The notes beneath the pieces were generated by a model. It was not told where the DNA came from. It did not search any database and was given only the letters and a program-made list of their open reading frames with translations. Shown piece by piece: positions 42,753 through 52,003 of a stretch of DNA of 64,000 nt; within the stretch, counting starts at the first letter, position 1; each line of letters begins with the position of its first letter. The stretch comes from Oxalobacter formigenes. Its GTDB lineage: Bacteria; Pseudomonadota; Gammaproteobacteria; Burkholderiales; Burkholderiaceae_D. The stretch is from positions 1,054,001-1,118,000 of the forward strand of contig NZ_CP018787.1 of the NCBI RefSeq assembly GCF_002127965.1. The letters are read 5' to 3'. A program made the translations under genes and the position numbers.

Positions 42753-43877
42753 ATGCAAGATTCTGACATCAAGGAAGTGGAATACGATTTGCCTGAAATG
42801 CAAAGCGGGGCGGTTTGCGTTGCCAACGCATGGGCGCGTGTGCCCGCCGAATTGTCCCGGAAAGAAAAACAGGAACTGAAAGAGAAGATCAAGCGGCTCC
42901 TGAAGGAGAAGAACGCTGTACTGGTCGCGCATTATTACGTCGATGGCGACATTCAGGATCTCGCTGAGGAAACCGGCGGGTGTGTTGCCGATTCGCTGGA
43001 AATGGCGCGATTCGGACGGGACAATCCGGCAAAAACGCTGGTTGTAGCCGGTGTACGTTTTATGGGTGAAACGGCAAAAATCCTGTCACCGGACAAAAAA
43101 ATCCTGATGCCCGATCTGGATGCCTGCTGCTCGCTCGATCTGGGGTGTCCTATCGGGGAATTCACCGCTTTCTGTGATGCCCATCCGGACAGGACGGTGG
43201 TCGTTTATGCCAATACCAGCGCCGATGTCAAAGCGCGTGCCGACTGGATGGCGACGTCTTCCATCGGTCTGGACATTGTCAAAAAACTTCATGCGGAAGG
43301 CAAGAAAATTTTGTGGGGACCCGACCGTCATCTGGGCACCTATATTCAGGAACAGACCGGAGCCGATATGTTGCTCTGGCAGGGGTCGTGCCTTGTTCAT
43401 GACGAATTCAAGGCGGCCGAACTGGCTTACCTGAAAAAACAGATGCCGGATGCCAAAGTGCTGGTTCATCCCGAATCGCCAGCATCCGTCGTTGCACTGG
43501 CCGATGTCGTCGGTTCGACCTCCCAGATCATCAATGCCGCCAAAACCATGGATGCACAGACATTCATTGTGGCGACCGACAAGGGTATTTTTCACAAGAT
43601 GCAACAGGCTGTTCCCGGCAAGACACTGATTGAAGCGCCGACGGCGGGTAACAGTGCAAGCTGCAAGAGCTGTGCGCAATGCCCGTGGATGGCGATGAAT
43701 TCACTCTCGAATCTGGCAGACGTGCTGGAAAAAGAGCAAAACGTGATTTCAGTCGATCCTGAAATCGGAGAAAAGGCGATTGTCTGCATTCAGAGAATGC
43801 TCGATTTTGCGGCCGAACAGAAAAACAGGGCAAAGGACAAGGAAGCGACATTGACTTCCGGCATGGGGGCGGCATGA
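42753..43877 (+). CDS. nadA: Quinolinate synthase NadA
   Basis: 374 residues of the long type. The three 4Fe-4S cysteines appear in [14 protein letters not shown], in the region [11 protein letters not shown] and in [16 protein letters not shown]. NadA condenses iminoaspartate with dihydroxyacetone phosphate to quinolinate; the cluster is oxygen-sensitive. The TGA overlaps the ATG of nadC by four bases. nadB is not visible in the window. Confidence 0.96.
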   Translation: MQDSDIKEVEYDLPEMQSGAVCVANAWARVPAELSRKEKQELKEKIKRLLKEKNAVLVAHYYVDGDIQDLAEETGGCVADSLEMARFGRDNPAKTLVVAGVRFMGETAKILSPDKKILMPDLDACCSLDLGCPIGEFTAFCDAHPDRTVVVYANTSADVKARADWMATSSIGLDIVKKLHAEGKKILWGPDRHLGTYIQEQTGADMLLWQGSCLVHDEFKAAELAYLKKQMPDAKVLVHPESPASVVALADVVGSTSQIINAAKTMDAQTFIVATDKGIFHKMQQAVPGKTLIEAPTAGNSASCKSCAQCPWMAMNSLSNLADVLEKEQNVISVDPEIGEKAIVCIQRMLDFAAEQKNRAKDKEATLTSGMGAA

Positions 43878-44737
43878 ACCGTCAAAATATGTCCGGATAT
43901 GATGACATTCTTGAAGCGACGATCGCAACCAATGTTGAAGCTGCTCTGGTCGAGGATATCGGCTCCGGCGACTTGACAGCTTCGTTGCTGCCGGAAAATG
44001 AAGTCGTTTCCGCCCGTGTGATCGTGCGGGAAAATGCCGTTTTGTGCGGAATCCGCTGGTTTGAAGGTGTCATGAAGGCGCTGGATTCCCGCACTGAAAT
44101 CGAGTGGTCTTACCGCGAAGGTGATTTGATGAGGGCAGGAAGTGAAGTCTGTCGCGTGACAGGTTCTGTCCGTTCCCTTTTGACGGGTGAAAGAACCGCA
44201 CTGAATTTCCTTCAAATGCTCTCCGCAGTGGCGACAGCGACAAGGGAATACGTCGAACTGGTTGCAGGGACGTCTGCCCGGATTTACGATACCCGAAAGA
44301 CGCTGCCGGGACTTCGTGTGGCACAAAAATATGCCGTTTCCATTGGTGGCGGGGAAAACCAGCGGATGGCCTTGTACGATGCGATTCTCATCAAGGAAAA
44401 CCATATTGCAGCGGCCGGAGGCATTCGCGAAGCTCTTGAAGCGGCTTTCAGACAGTCCGGTATTCCCGTCCAGATCGAAGTCGAAACGATTGACCAGTTG
44501 AAAGAAGCGTTAAAAGCCGGTGCGAAATCGGTCATGCTGGACAATTTCAGTCTGGAGAACATGCGTGAAGCCGTCCGCATAACGAAAGAGTCGAAAACGG
44601 GAGCAGTCCTTGAGGCATCGGGGGGAATAGACCGGGATACCGTTCGTGCCATTGCCGAAACAGGGGTAGACAGGATTTCGGTTGGAGAGCTGACCAAGCA
44701 TGTGAAGGCGACGGATTTCTCGATGCGGATCGTCTGA
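43874..44737 (+). CDS. nadC: Nicotinate-nucleotide pyrophosphorylase NadC
   Basis: 287 residues. Family motifs: [51 protein letters not shown] and [20 protein letters not shown]. It decarboxylates and ribosylates quinolinate to nicotinate mononucleotide. ATGA overlap with nadA; a strong terminator follows 25 bp after the stop. Together with nadE at 23.6 kb it gives much of de novo NAD synthesis. Confidence 0.96.
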   Translation: MNRQNMSGYDDILEATIATNVEAALVEDIGSGDLTASLLPENEVVSARVIVRENAVLCGIRWFEGVMKALDSRTEIEWSYREGDLMRAGSEVCRVTGSVRSLLTGERTALNFLQMLSAVATATREYVELVAGTSARIYDTRKTLPGLRVAQKYAVSIGGGENQRMALYDAILIKENHIAAAGGIREALEAAFRQSGIPVQIEVETIDQLKEALKAGAKSVMLDNFSLENMREAVRITKESKTGAVLEASGGIDRDTVRAIAETGVDRISVGELTKHVKATDFSMRIV

Positions 44738-44762
44738 TTGTTACAATTTCTGAAGTTTCAAG

Positions 44763-44795
44763 AGGCCTGTATTCATATTGAATACAGGCCTTTTT
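44763..44795 (+). terminator. Intrinsic terminator of nadA-nadC
   Basis: A 13-bp perfect stem (AGGCCTGTATTCA / TGAATACAGGCCT) with a 3-base loop and a T-run. Confidence 0.93.
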
Positions 44796-44983
44796 CATTT
44801 CTTCCAGCCAGGTTTTCCTGTGAATCGGGCGTTAATACCGGTAATTTTGTTGTATTACAGGCAATATTGGATCGTGTAATAAATGTAATAAGTTATGAAT
44901 TATGTTTATTAACTTTTGATTTGGGCAATAATGAATCATCTGAAGACAATTGCATAAAAGCAAATTTTTATGCGGAGACGATC

Positions 44984-46933
44984 ATGAAAACGAGTGGTGG
45001 CAGTATTCCTTTCAAAAAGACGTTTTGCCTCCTGGGCATGTGCGTACTGGGTTGTTTTGTAACGCTTGGCGCGAATGCGCAGGACGCTTCGCCCAATGCC
45101 ATTCCCAGATCGGCTGCTGCTGCGCAGGCGCCCATGTTTTCGGATGCCGAACTGGACCAGATGCTGGCGCCGATTGCCCTTTATCCTGATGTTTTGCTGA
45201 CCCAGACCCTGATTGCATCCACCTATCCTTCTGAAGCGATCGAGGCGGGGAACTGGCTGAAGGCCAATCCGAATCTGAGAGGCAAGGAAGCGGTTGAAGC
45301 GGCCAGTCAGACCAATTGGGACGACAGCATCAAATCCCTTGCGGCTTTTCCTGAAATTCTGGTTCCGATGGCAGAATATCCCGACTGGACGGCTGGACTT
45401 GGAAACGCTTTTCTTTCGCAACAGCAACAGCTTATGAACCGCGTCCAGTTTCTGAGACAAAAAGCGAAGGAACAGGGAAATCTCAAAACGAACGAACAGG
45501 TCAAGGTCCAGACGACAGGGCAGGCGGCCAACCAGACAATCGTGATCGAACCGGCCACGACGCAAATCGTTTATGTCCCTTACTATAATCCGACTGTTGT
45601 TTACGGCACATGGTGGTGGCCTGCCTATACCCCGGTCTACTGGAACCCCTGGCCTTATGCCGGTTATGCGACAGGTTACAGTACCGGGTTTATGTGGAGC
45701 GGAGTGGGTCTGTGGTTTTCCTATACCTCCTATCGTCCCGTTTACGACTGGCATTATCATCGTGTCTACATTGTTGACCGGCATTCCCGCAGGCCCGGGC
45801 CACACAGGAAACCGATGCCGAGACGGGAATGGAATCACCGGCCCGATCACCGGCATGATGTTTCCTATCGTGACAAGACCTACAAACCGGGTCCGAATAC
45901 ACCAAAGCCCGGGCAGCATGGAAAACCTGACCAGAAACCGCACGGGACACCGGGAGACAGGTCTCAAGGCAAACCCGGAAGCAAGCATATGCCGGGAAAA
46001 AATGATCGGCTTTCTTTCGATAAAGATAAACGGCCCGGTTCTTCCCGGATGGGCTTTACGGACAATAAGCATAATGGAAGCCGTCCGGGTCCTTCAAAAG
46101 GAAAGCCGACCGATATTCCAAGAAAAGACAACACTTCGGCCAATCATAACCGTCCTTCCAGTGGACATGGCAATCCTGCAGGCCCCGGGATGTCAGGTAC
46201 CCGTCCTGTCGTCATTCCGCAGGGACAGGGGGGCTCTGTCAACAAATCGCCTGTGCGACCTGAAATGAATGGTACCTCTGACAGAGGACTGAATAACCGT
46301 CCGGGAGATAAGCAGAATATCGGCAATTCCGTGAATAAGCGGCCAGCACAGGACCAGCCTTTTGTCAGACCGGGCAGCAATCGGCCGATGCAAATCCCGC
46401 CTGTCAACAGGCCGGGAAACAACCGTCCTGTTACCACTCAGCAGCCTGATCATGCGGGAAGTAACAGACCGGTGACAAACCCGGTTAACAAACCAACGGA
46501 AAGTCGTCCGGTTCAGGGTCTTTCAGCAAACAGCCCGGTAAATAACCGGCCGTCACAGCGTCCGGACACGAACAGGCCCTCTGGCAATCAGGCTGCTCCG
46601 ACACACACAGCCAACCGTCCCGCGATGAATCGTCCTGCACCGGCTCCATCGGTCAGCAGGCCATCTGAAAATGCAAGACCGGCCAATCGCCCGGGGCCTT
46701 CGGCTAGCCGACCTGCCGTCAATACACGGCCGCCTTCGTCTCCATCTGCGAACAGCCGGCCATCATCTCCACCGGCAGCGAACAGGCCCGCCCCGAGTCA
46801 TGCGGCATCGGGTCGTCCATCGGGTGGAGGAGGAAATCATGCTGCGTCAGCTCCTTCCAGACCATCGCCGAGTCACGAAAGCAAATCCTCAGGTTCGGAC
46901 AGGGGAAACAATGATCGGGGTCATGGAAGATAG
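44984..46933 (+). CDS. DUF3300 secreted protein with long Asn/Arg/Pro-rich tail
   Basis: 649 residues from the ATG at 44984, supported by GCGGAGACG upstream; longer readings run into the nadC terminator. A signal peptide (CLLGMCVLGCFVTLGANAQD) is followed by a DUF3300 domain (about 50-220: DQMLAPIALYPDVLLTQTL, PSEAIEAGNWLKANP, TTQIVYVPYYNPTVVYGTWW), a Trp/Tyr-rich stretch, then from about residue 265 some 380 residues of low-complexity, basic, repeat-like sequence with many NRP, RPS and RPA units (GNNRPV, GSNRPV, VNNRPS). The tail is likely disordered, extracytoplasmic and able to bind polyanions. The domain's function is unknown. The tail's composition favours repeat expansion. Confidence 0.85.
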   Translation: MKTSGGSIPFKKTFCLLGMCVLGCFVTLGANAQDASPNAIPRSAAAAQAPMFSDAELDQMLAPIALYPDVLLTQTLIASTYPSEAIEAGNWLKANPNLRGKEAVEAASQTNWDDSIKSLAAFPEILVPMAEYPDWTAGLGNAFLSQQQQLMNRVQFLRQKAKEQGNLKTNEQVKVQTTGQAANQTIVIEPATTQIVYVPYYNPTVVYGTWWWPAYTPVYWNPWPYAGYATGYSTGFMWSGVGLWFSYTSYRPVYDWHYHRVYIVDRHSRRPGPHRKPMPRREWNHRPDHRHDVSYRDKTYKPGPNTPKPGQHGKPDQKPHGTPGDRSQGKPGSKHMPGKNDRLSFDKDKRPGSSRMGFTDNKHNGSRPGPSKGKPTDIPRKDNTSANHNRPSSGHGNPAGPGMSGTRPVVIPQGQGGSVNKSPVRPEMNGTSDRGLNNRPGDKQNIGNSVNKRPAQDQPFVRPGSNRPMQIPPVNRPGNNRPVTTQQPDHAGSNRPVTNPVNKPTESRPVQGLSANSPVNNRPSQRPDTNRPSGNQAAPTHTANRPAMNRPAPAPSVSRPSENARPANRPGPSASRPAVNTRPPSSPSANSRPSSPPAANRPAPSHAASGRPSGGGGNHAASAPSRPSPSHESKSSGSDRGNNDRGHGR

Positions 46934-46999
46934 AAAATGGCTTGAGCGAACGGGAAAAATCGTTTAAAAAGGAAGTCCTTTTTCCGAACCTGTTTGATT

Positions 47000-47449
47000 A
47001 TGTCTATACGCATCCAGACTGAAGACTTTGATTTATCGGCTGAACTGGACCGGCTGCGCTCCGATCATCGGGATATCGGCGCAGTCGTTTCCTTTGTCGG
47101 AACCGTGCGAGACGTGAATGATGACGATGGTATCCTGTCGATGGAACTGGAACATTATCCGGGGATGACCGAGGCGGCGCTGGAGGAAATCGAAAGCCGT
47201 GCACGGCAGCGCTGGGACATTCTGGATTCGATCATAATTCACCGGGTCGGTGTGTTGAAACCGGCAGACCAGATCGTTCTGGTTGCCGTTGCATCCCGCC
47301 ATCGTGGTGAAGCGTTCAGGGCATGCGAATATATGATCGATGCCTTGAAGACACAGGCGCCTTTCTGGAAAAAAGAGCAGACAGCCAAAGGGGGTGTGCG
47401 CTGGGTCAAGGCGAAAGATTCGGATGAATCCGCCCTGAAGAAATGGTGA
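47000..47449 (+). CDS. moaE: Molybdopterin synthase large subunit MoaE
   Basis: 149 residues starting MSIRIQTEDFDLSAEL (ATG at 47000; a TTG two codons earlier is possible). Motifs: GAVVSFVGTVRD, LEHYPGMTEAALEE, IIHRVGVLKPADQIVLVAVA, HRGEAFRACEYMIDALK and the MoaD-contact FWKKEQT. It uses the MoaD thiocarboxylate to make molybdopterin. It is unusually far (18.5 kb) from moaD and follows the DUF3300 gene. Confidence 0.95.
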   Translation: MSIRIQTEDFDLSAELDRLRSDHRDIGAVVSFVGTVRDVNDDDGILSMELEHYPGMTEAALEEIESRARQRWDILDSIIIHRVGVLKPADQIVLVAVASRHRGEAFRACEYMIDALKTQAPFWKKEQTAKGGVRWVKAKDSDESALKKW

Positions 47450-47473
47450 ATCCCGGTTTTCCTGCGTTCAGGT

Positions 47474-48001
47474 TCAATACAGGATCACACCCGCAATCCC
47501 GGCCAGACAGATCATCAGGATAGGATGGACATTGAATTTCCAGCTGAGCACGAAAGCGGCGAAGAAAATCAGTACACTCTTGTAATCGATGAAATTGTCT
47601 CCGTTCATCAGTACCAGCGCAGCGGCAGCGATCAGGCCGATGGTGACGGGACGCAGACCGGTGAAAGCGGCAGAGACGTAACGATTTTCCCGGAATTTTG
47701 CAAAGAACACCGATATTGCCAGTACCATCAAAAACGACGGCAGGGAAACGGCAACGGTTGCCAGAATCGCTCCCCAGACATTTCCTGTAACGGTATAACC
47801 GATGTAAGTGGCACTGTTGATGCCGATGGGCCCCGGCGTCATCTGGGATATGGCGATCACGTCCGTGAATTCGGCAAGGCTTAACCAGTGGTATTTGTCG
47901 ACGACCTCATGCTGGATCAGGGACAGCATGGCGTAGCCACCGCCGAAACCGAAAATCCCGATTTTGGTATAGGCATAGAAGAGTTGCCAGTAAACAATCA
48001 T
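47474..48001 (-). CDS. Chromate transporter family protein, second half-size subunit
   Basis: 175 residues with about five membrane segments and the CHR motif FGGGYAMLSLIQHEVV, followed by ISQMTPGPIGINSATYIGY. It overlaps the gene upstream by four bases (ATGA). Short-chain CHR proteins usually come as two subunits that together equal one full ChrA and export chromate by proton antiport. Actual substrate in this organism is unknown; sulfate or chromate are the family's ligands. Confidence 0.88.
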   Translation of the reverse strand: MIVYWQLFYAYTKIGIFGFGGGYAMLSLIQHEVVDKYHWLSLAEFTDVIAISQMTPGPIGINSATYIGYTVTGNVWGAILATVAVSLPSFLMVLAISVFFAKFRENRYVSAAFTGLRPVTIGLIAAAALVLMNGDNFIDYKSVLIFFAAFVLSWKFNVHPILMICLAGIAGVILY

Positions 48002-48582
48002 GGCTCACTCCTCTTCAATTTGTCTTTCAACCAGAGGCTGTAGAGCAGGCCACCGGCAATGCCGCCAAGAACGATCCATATAGGGGATACGCCGCATAAC
48101 CAGATCAGGAGTGCAGCCAGCAAGGGAAAAACGAGTTCCAGACGCGACAGGCGCATGGCTTTGGCTGCCGTAATGCAGGGCACCAGAATGAGCGCGACAA
48201 CAGCAGGACGGATGCCATTGAAAACCTTGATGACCCAGACGTTTTCCTGAAATTGCTTAAAGAAAAGGGCGATGACAAGCATGATAAAAAAAGCGGGCAA
48301 AATGGTCCCGAGTGCGCACCAGATACTGCCCCATGTTTTTTTGATCCTGTAACCGACGAAAATGGCGATATTGACGGCAAAAACACCGGGAAGGGAATTG
48401 GTGACTGCCAGCAGGTCGATGAATTCTTCCTGCTTCAGCCAGCCACGGCCGACGATGTCGCGTTCGATCAAGGGGATCATCGCCTGACCTCCGCCAATGG
48501 TGAACATGCCGATTTTGGTGAAGACGAGAAACAGTGTGAAATAAGTCATTCGGATGGTAAAAAGCGTCCTGAGTCCGTTCAT
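47998..48582 (-). CDS. Chromate transporter family protein, first half-size subunit
   Basis: 194 residues from the ATG at 48582, which has GAGGT at 48591-48595; a more distal start at 48630 is less supported. Motif IGGGQAMIPLIERDIV and TNSLPGVFAVNIAIFVGYR correspond to the N-terminal half of ChrA. Overlap with the downstream subunit gives coupled translation. The pair is divergent from the fluoride-controlled crcB gene. Confidence 0.88.
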   Translation of the reverse strand: MNGLRTLFTIRMTYFTLFLVFTKIGMFTIGGGQAMIPLIERDIVGRGWLKQEEFIDLLAVTNSLPGVFAVNIAIFVGYRIKKTWGSIWCALGTILPAFFIMLVIALFFKQFQENVWVIKVFNGIRPAVVALILVPCITAAKAMRLSRLELVFPLLAALLIWLCGVSPIWIVLGGIAGGLLYSLWLKDKLKRSEP

Positions 48583-48663
48583 GACATGATACCTCAGGAG
48601 GTAAACGACTTGGTTGTAACGGTCTTGCATGTTACAAAATTAAAGGATATGCTTTCTCTTTCA

Positions 48664-48765
48664 AGGTGATGGTGATCCACCTTTTCCAACCGCCACGTTT
48701 TTTGTGGATGATGACGCCTGATATGCTTCACTTCGACAGTGAAGGTATCGGCGTTTTTGTTTTTC
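48664..48765 (+). promoter_or_regulatory. Fluoride riboswitch (crcB motif) with intrinsic terminator
   Basis: The conserved aptamer elements are readable in order: AGGTGATGGTGATCCACC (48664-48681), AACCGCCAC (48688-48696), GTGGATGATGACGCCTGA (48704-48721). An overlapping terminator uses ACGCC-GATA-CTTCAC (48714-48732) against GTGAAG-TATC-GGCGT (48739-48754) and ends in TTTTGTTTTT. Fluoride binding should stabilise the aptamer, keep ACGCC out of the terminator and let crcB be transcribed. It fits the crcB RNA consensus and its known gene partner. Confidence 0.85.
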
Positions 48766-48851
48766 CCCGCCTGTTGCCTTCATTACGGAGTCTCCTGTTG
48801 TTTGAGAGCGTGTAAATGCTTTGATGAATTGAAAAAAAGGAAAGTAAAAAA

Positions 48852-49229
48852 ATGAGCTGGCTTGCGGTAGGTCTGGGCGCTGCGATAGGCGCGTGGTCAA
48901 GATGGTGTCTGGGAATGTGGATGAATAACATACACCAGCACATTCCACTGGGTACGCTGGTCGCCAATCTGGTCGGTGGTTTCATCATCGGCATGGCGAC
49001 ATCCTTCTTTTTCTGGCACAACAACCTGAGTCCGGAATGGCGACTGTTTATCATTACCGGTTTTCTGGGGGGGCTGACGACCTTTTCGACGTTCTCGGCA
49101 GAAACGGTATTGATGCTCCAACGTGGCGAATATCTCTGGGCCAGCGTCCAGATTCTGCTGCATGTGGCCGGTTCCATCCTGATGTGTATTGCCGGGTTTG
49201 CCGCATATCGTTACCTGTCAACACTGTAA
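48852..49229 (+). CDS. crcB: Fluoride ion transporter CrcB (Fluc)
   Basis: 125 residues with four membrane helices. Fluc motifs are clear: GAAIGAWSRWCLGMW, PLGTLVANLVGGFIIG, GFLGGLTTFSTFSAET. It is a dual-topology dimeric fluoride channel that lowers internal fluoride. A GGAAAG ribosome binding site precedes the ATG. It is the only gene downstream of the riboswitch before the clpB promoter. Confidence 0.96.
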   Translation: MSWLAVGLGAAIGAWSRWCLGMWMNNIHQHIPLGTLVANLVGGFIIGMATSFFFWHNNLSPEWRLFIITGFLGGLTTFSTFSAETVLMLQRGEYLWASVQILLHVAGSILMCIAGFAAYRYLSTL

Positions 49230-49285
49230 TCAGGAATTTTTTTGAAAATATCGTTTCACTTTCCTTATTTCGCAATAAAAAAAAG

Positions 49286-49314
49286 CTTGAAATGAGGTAT
49301 GCTGATCCCAATAT
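49286..49314 (+). promoter_or_regulatory. clpB: Sigma-32 heat-shock promoter of clpB
   Basis: CTTGAAA at 49286-49292 and CCCAATAT at 49307-49314, spaced by 14 bp, are one mismatch from the RpoH consensus (CTTGAAA-N14-CCCCATNT). The ClpB ATG is 30 bp downstream. Confidence 0.88.
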
Positions 49315-49344
49315 TAAAAGAATGTTAGATATTGGGAGGTTGCA

Positions 49345-51939
49345 ATGCGTCAAGACAAGTTGACTACAAAATTACAGGAAGCCATTGCAGATGCACATAG
49401 TATGGCTGTCGGAAACGATAACCAGTATGTCGATCCTGTTCATCTGGTTTCTGCCCTGCTGCGGCAGGACGACGGTAGCGCCAAATCCCTGTTGCAACGG
49501 GCGGGCGTGAACGTCAACAAGCTGGCCAGTTCGCTGAATTCGGCCGTTGACCGTTTGCCGAAAGTATCCGGAACGGGTGGCGATGTCCAGATCGGGCGTG
49601 AACTGATGAACGTGCTGAATCTGGCCGACAAGGAAGCGCAAAAACGCAACGACCAGTTCATTGCCAGTGAAATGATTTTGCTGGCTCTTCTGGACGACAA
49701 ATCCGAAGCGGGCCGTCTGGCGCGCGAAAGCGGTTTGTCGCGCAGCGCACTGGAAGCGGCGATCAAGGCCGTTCGCGGTGACACCAACGTCAATTCCGCC
49801 GATGCGGAAGGCCAACGGGAAGCGCTGAAAAAATATACGCTCGACCTGACCGAACGGGCCCGTCAGGGCAAACTCGATCCGGTGATAGGCCGTGACGACG
49901 AAATCCGTCGCGCCATTCAGGTTTTACAGCGCCGGACGAAAAACAATCCGGTACTGATCGGGGAACCGGGGGTCGGTAAAACGGCGATTGTCGAAGGGCT
50001 GGCCCAGCGTATCGTGAACGATGAAGTGCCTGAAAGCCTGAAAGGCAAACGGGTGCTGGCACTCGATATGGCTGCCTTGCTGGCGGGTGCGAAATTTCGC
50101 GGGGAATTCGAGGAACGCCTGAAAGCCGTTTTGAACGAACTGGCGAAAGACGAAGGCCAGGATATCGTTTTCATCGACGAAATCCATACGATGGTCGGTG
50201 CGGGCAAGGCTGAAGGTGCGATGGATGCAGGCAATATGCTGAAACCGGCGCTGGCTCGCGGTGAACTGCATTGCGTGGGCGCGACGACGCTGGATGAATA
50301 CCGGAAATACATCGAAAAGGATGCCGCTCTTGAACGCCGGTTCCAGAAAATCATGGTCGATGAACCGACGGTTGAAGACACCATTGCTATTTTGCGTGGC
50401 TTGCAGGAAAAATATGAACTGCATCACGGTGTCGAAATTACCGATCCGGCGATTATTGCGGCGGCCGAATTGTCGCAGCGGTACATTACCGACCGTTTTC
50501 TGCCGGACAAGGCAATCGATCTGATTGACGAGGCGGCTTCACGCATCAAGATGGAAATCGATTCCAAACCGGAAGTCATGGATAAGCTCGATCGCCGTAT
50601 TATCCAGCTGAAGATCGAACGCGAAGCGGTCAAGAAAGAAACGGATGAGGCGTCTTTGAAACGTCTGGCCCTGATCGAGGAAGAGATCAACAAGCTGGAA
50701 AAAGAATACGCCGATTACGATGAAATCCTGAAAGCGGAAAAAGCGGGCGTCGAAGGGTCCAAGCATATCAAGGAAGAAATCGAAAAAGTCCGCCTTGAAA
50801 TGGATGAAGCCAAACGGCGCGGCGATTTCCAGAAGATGTCCGAGCTGATGTACGGCAAACTGCCTGAGCTGGAAAAAGCGCTGGCTGCCGACGACCAGAA
50901 GGAAACAAAACTGGAAACGGATCATCCGAAACTGTTGCGTACCCATGTGGATGCCGAAGAGATTGCGGAAGTCGTCTCCCGTGCAACCGGTATTCCGGTT
51001 TCCAAGATGATGCAGGGTGAACGCGACAAGCTCTTGCATATGGAAGATTACCTGCATAAACGGGTGGTCGGCCAGCATGAAGCGATTGTGGCGGTTTCCG
51101 AGGCAATCCGCCGTTCGCGTGCCGGGCTGTCCGATCCGAACAGGCCATACGGTTCATTCATGTTCCTTGGGCCGACCGGTGTCGGTAAGACCGAATTGTG
51201 CAAGGCACTGGCTTCGTTCCTCTTCGATACCGAAGACGCGATGATCCGGATCGACATGAGTGAATTCATGGAAAAACACTCGGTTGCCCGCCTGATCGGT
51301 GCGCCTCCGGGATATGTCGGTTACGAGGAGGGCGGTTATCTGACAGAGGCTGTTCGCCGCAAACCGTATAGCGTTATCCTGCTCGATGAAATCGAAAAAG
51401 CGCATCCGGACGTGTTCAACGTGCTGTTGCAGGTACTGGACGACGGCCGGATGACCGATGGTCAGGGACGCACGGTGGACTTCAAGAATACCGTGATCGT
51501 CATGACCTCGAACCTTGGTTCGCACCTGATCCAGTCGATGACCGGCAGTGAACAGGATCTGGTCAAGGTCGCCGTGATGGATGAAGTGCGCAAGCATTTC
51601 CGTCCGGAATTCATCAACCGTGTGGACGAAATCGTCGTTTTCCACGCTCTGGATGAAAAGAACATCGGCGCGATTGCGAAGATCCAGCTGGAATTGCTGA
51701 ACAAGCGTCTGGAAAAAATGGAAATGTCTCTGGACGTTTCGGAAAAGGCACTGCACAAGATCGCGGAAGCCGGTTTCGATCCCCTGTTCGGTGCCCGTCC
51801 TTTGAAGAGGGCGATCCAGAACCAGATCGAAAACCCGATTTCCAAGTACATTCTGGAAGGCTATTATGGTCCGAAAGATGTCATTGTCGTCGACGAAAAA
51901 GACGGCAAGCTGGAATTCGAAAAACGGATTCAGGATTAA
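49345..51939 (+). CDS. clpB: ATP-dependent disaggregase ClpB
   Basis: 864 residues. N-terminal Clp repeat domain, first AAA+ domain ([16 protein letters not shown], Walker [12 protein letters not shown]), a coiled-coil middle domain (about 410-530), second AAA+ ([31 protein letters not shown]). ClpB works with DnaK to solubilise aggregates; the coiled-coil separates it from ClpA. GGGAGG just upstream of the ATG. Monocistronic, heat-shock controlled, ends at a bidirectional terminator shared with phoH. Confidence 0.98.
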   Translation: MRQDKLTTKLQEAIADAHSMAVGNDNQYVDPVHLVSALLRQDDGSAKSLLQRAGVNVNKLASSLNSAVDRLPKVSGTGGDVQIGRELMNVLNLADKEAQKRNDQFIASEMILLALLDDKSEAGRLARESGLSRSALEAAIKAVRGDTNVNSADAEGQREALKKYTLDLTERARQGKLDPVIGRDDEIRRAIQVLQRRTKNNPVLIGEPGVGKTAIVEGLAQRIVNDEVPESLKGKRVLALDMAALLAGAKFRGEFEERLKAVLNELAKDEGQDIVFIDEIHTMVGAGKAEGAMDAGNMLKPALARGELHCVGATTLDEYRKYIEKDAALERRFQKIMVDEPTVEDTIAILRGLQEKYELHHGVEITDPAIIAAAELSQRYITDRFLPDKAIDLIDEAASRIKMEIDSKPEVMDKLDRRIIQLKIEREAVKKETDEASLKRLALIEEEINKLEKEYADYDEILKAEKAGVEGSKHIKEEIEKVRLEMDEAKRRGDFQKMSELMYGKLPELEKALAADDQKETKLETDHPKLLRTHVDAEEIAEVVSRATGIPVSKMMQGERDKLLHMEDYLHKRVVGQHEAIVAVSEAIRRSRAGLSDPNRPYGSFMFLGPTGVGKTELCKALASFLFDTEDAMIRIDMSEFMEKHSVARLIGAPPGYVGYEEGGYLTEAVRRKPYSVILLDEIEKAHPDVFNVLLQVLDDGRMTDGQGRTVDFKNTVIVMTSNLGSHLIQSMTGSEQDLVKVAVMDEVRKHFRPEFINRVDEIVVFHALDEKNIGAIAKIQLELLNKRLEKMEMSLDVSEKALHKIAEAGFDPLFGARPLKRAIQNQIENPISKYILEGYYGPKDVIVVDEKDGKLEFEKRIQD

Positions 51940-51960
51940 AAGTCCTTTATTCTTTCCACA

Positions 51961-51988
51961 AAAAAACCGGGCAAAAGCCCGGTTTTTT
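51961..51988. terminator. Bidirectional terminator between clpB and phoH
   Basis: A perfect 12-bp stem AAAAAACCGGGC / GCCCGGTTTTTT with an AAAA loop and T-runs on both strands. Confidence 0.95.
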
Positions 51989-52003
51989 TATTGCTCTTGC
52001 CAG

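Noticed and set aside
44936-46072. 378-codon minus-strand frame opposite the DUF3300 gene
   Set aside because: It is a mirror of the repetitive Pro/Arg/Asn-rich coding sequence; no start signal and no family features, while the plus strand has a signal peptide and DUF3300 domain.
46600-46930. CRISPR-like repetition in the DUF3300 tail
   Set aside because: The repeats are short, in frame and degenerate at codon third positions, with no constant-length spacers; they are protein repeats.
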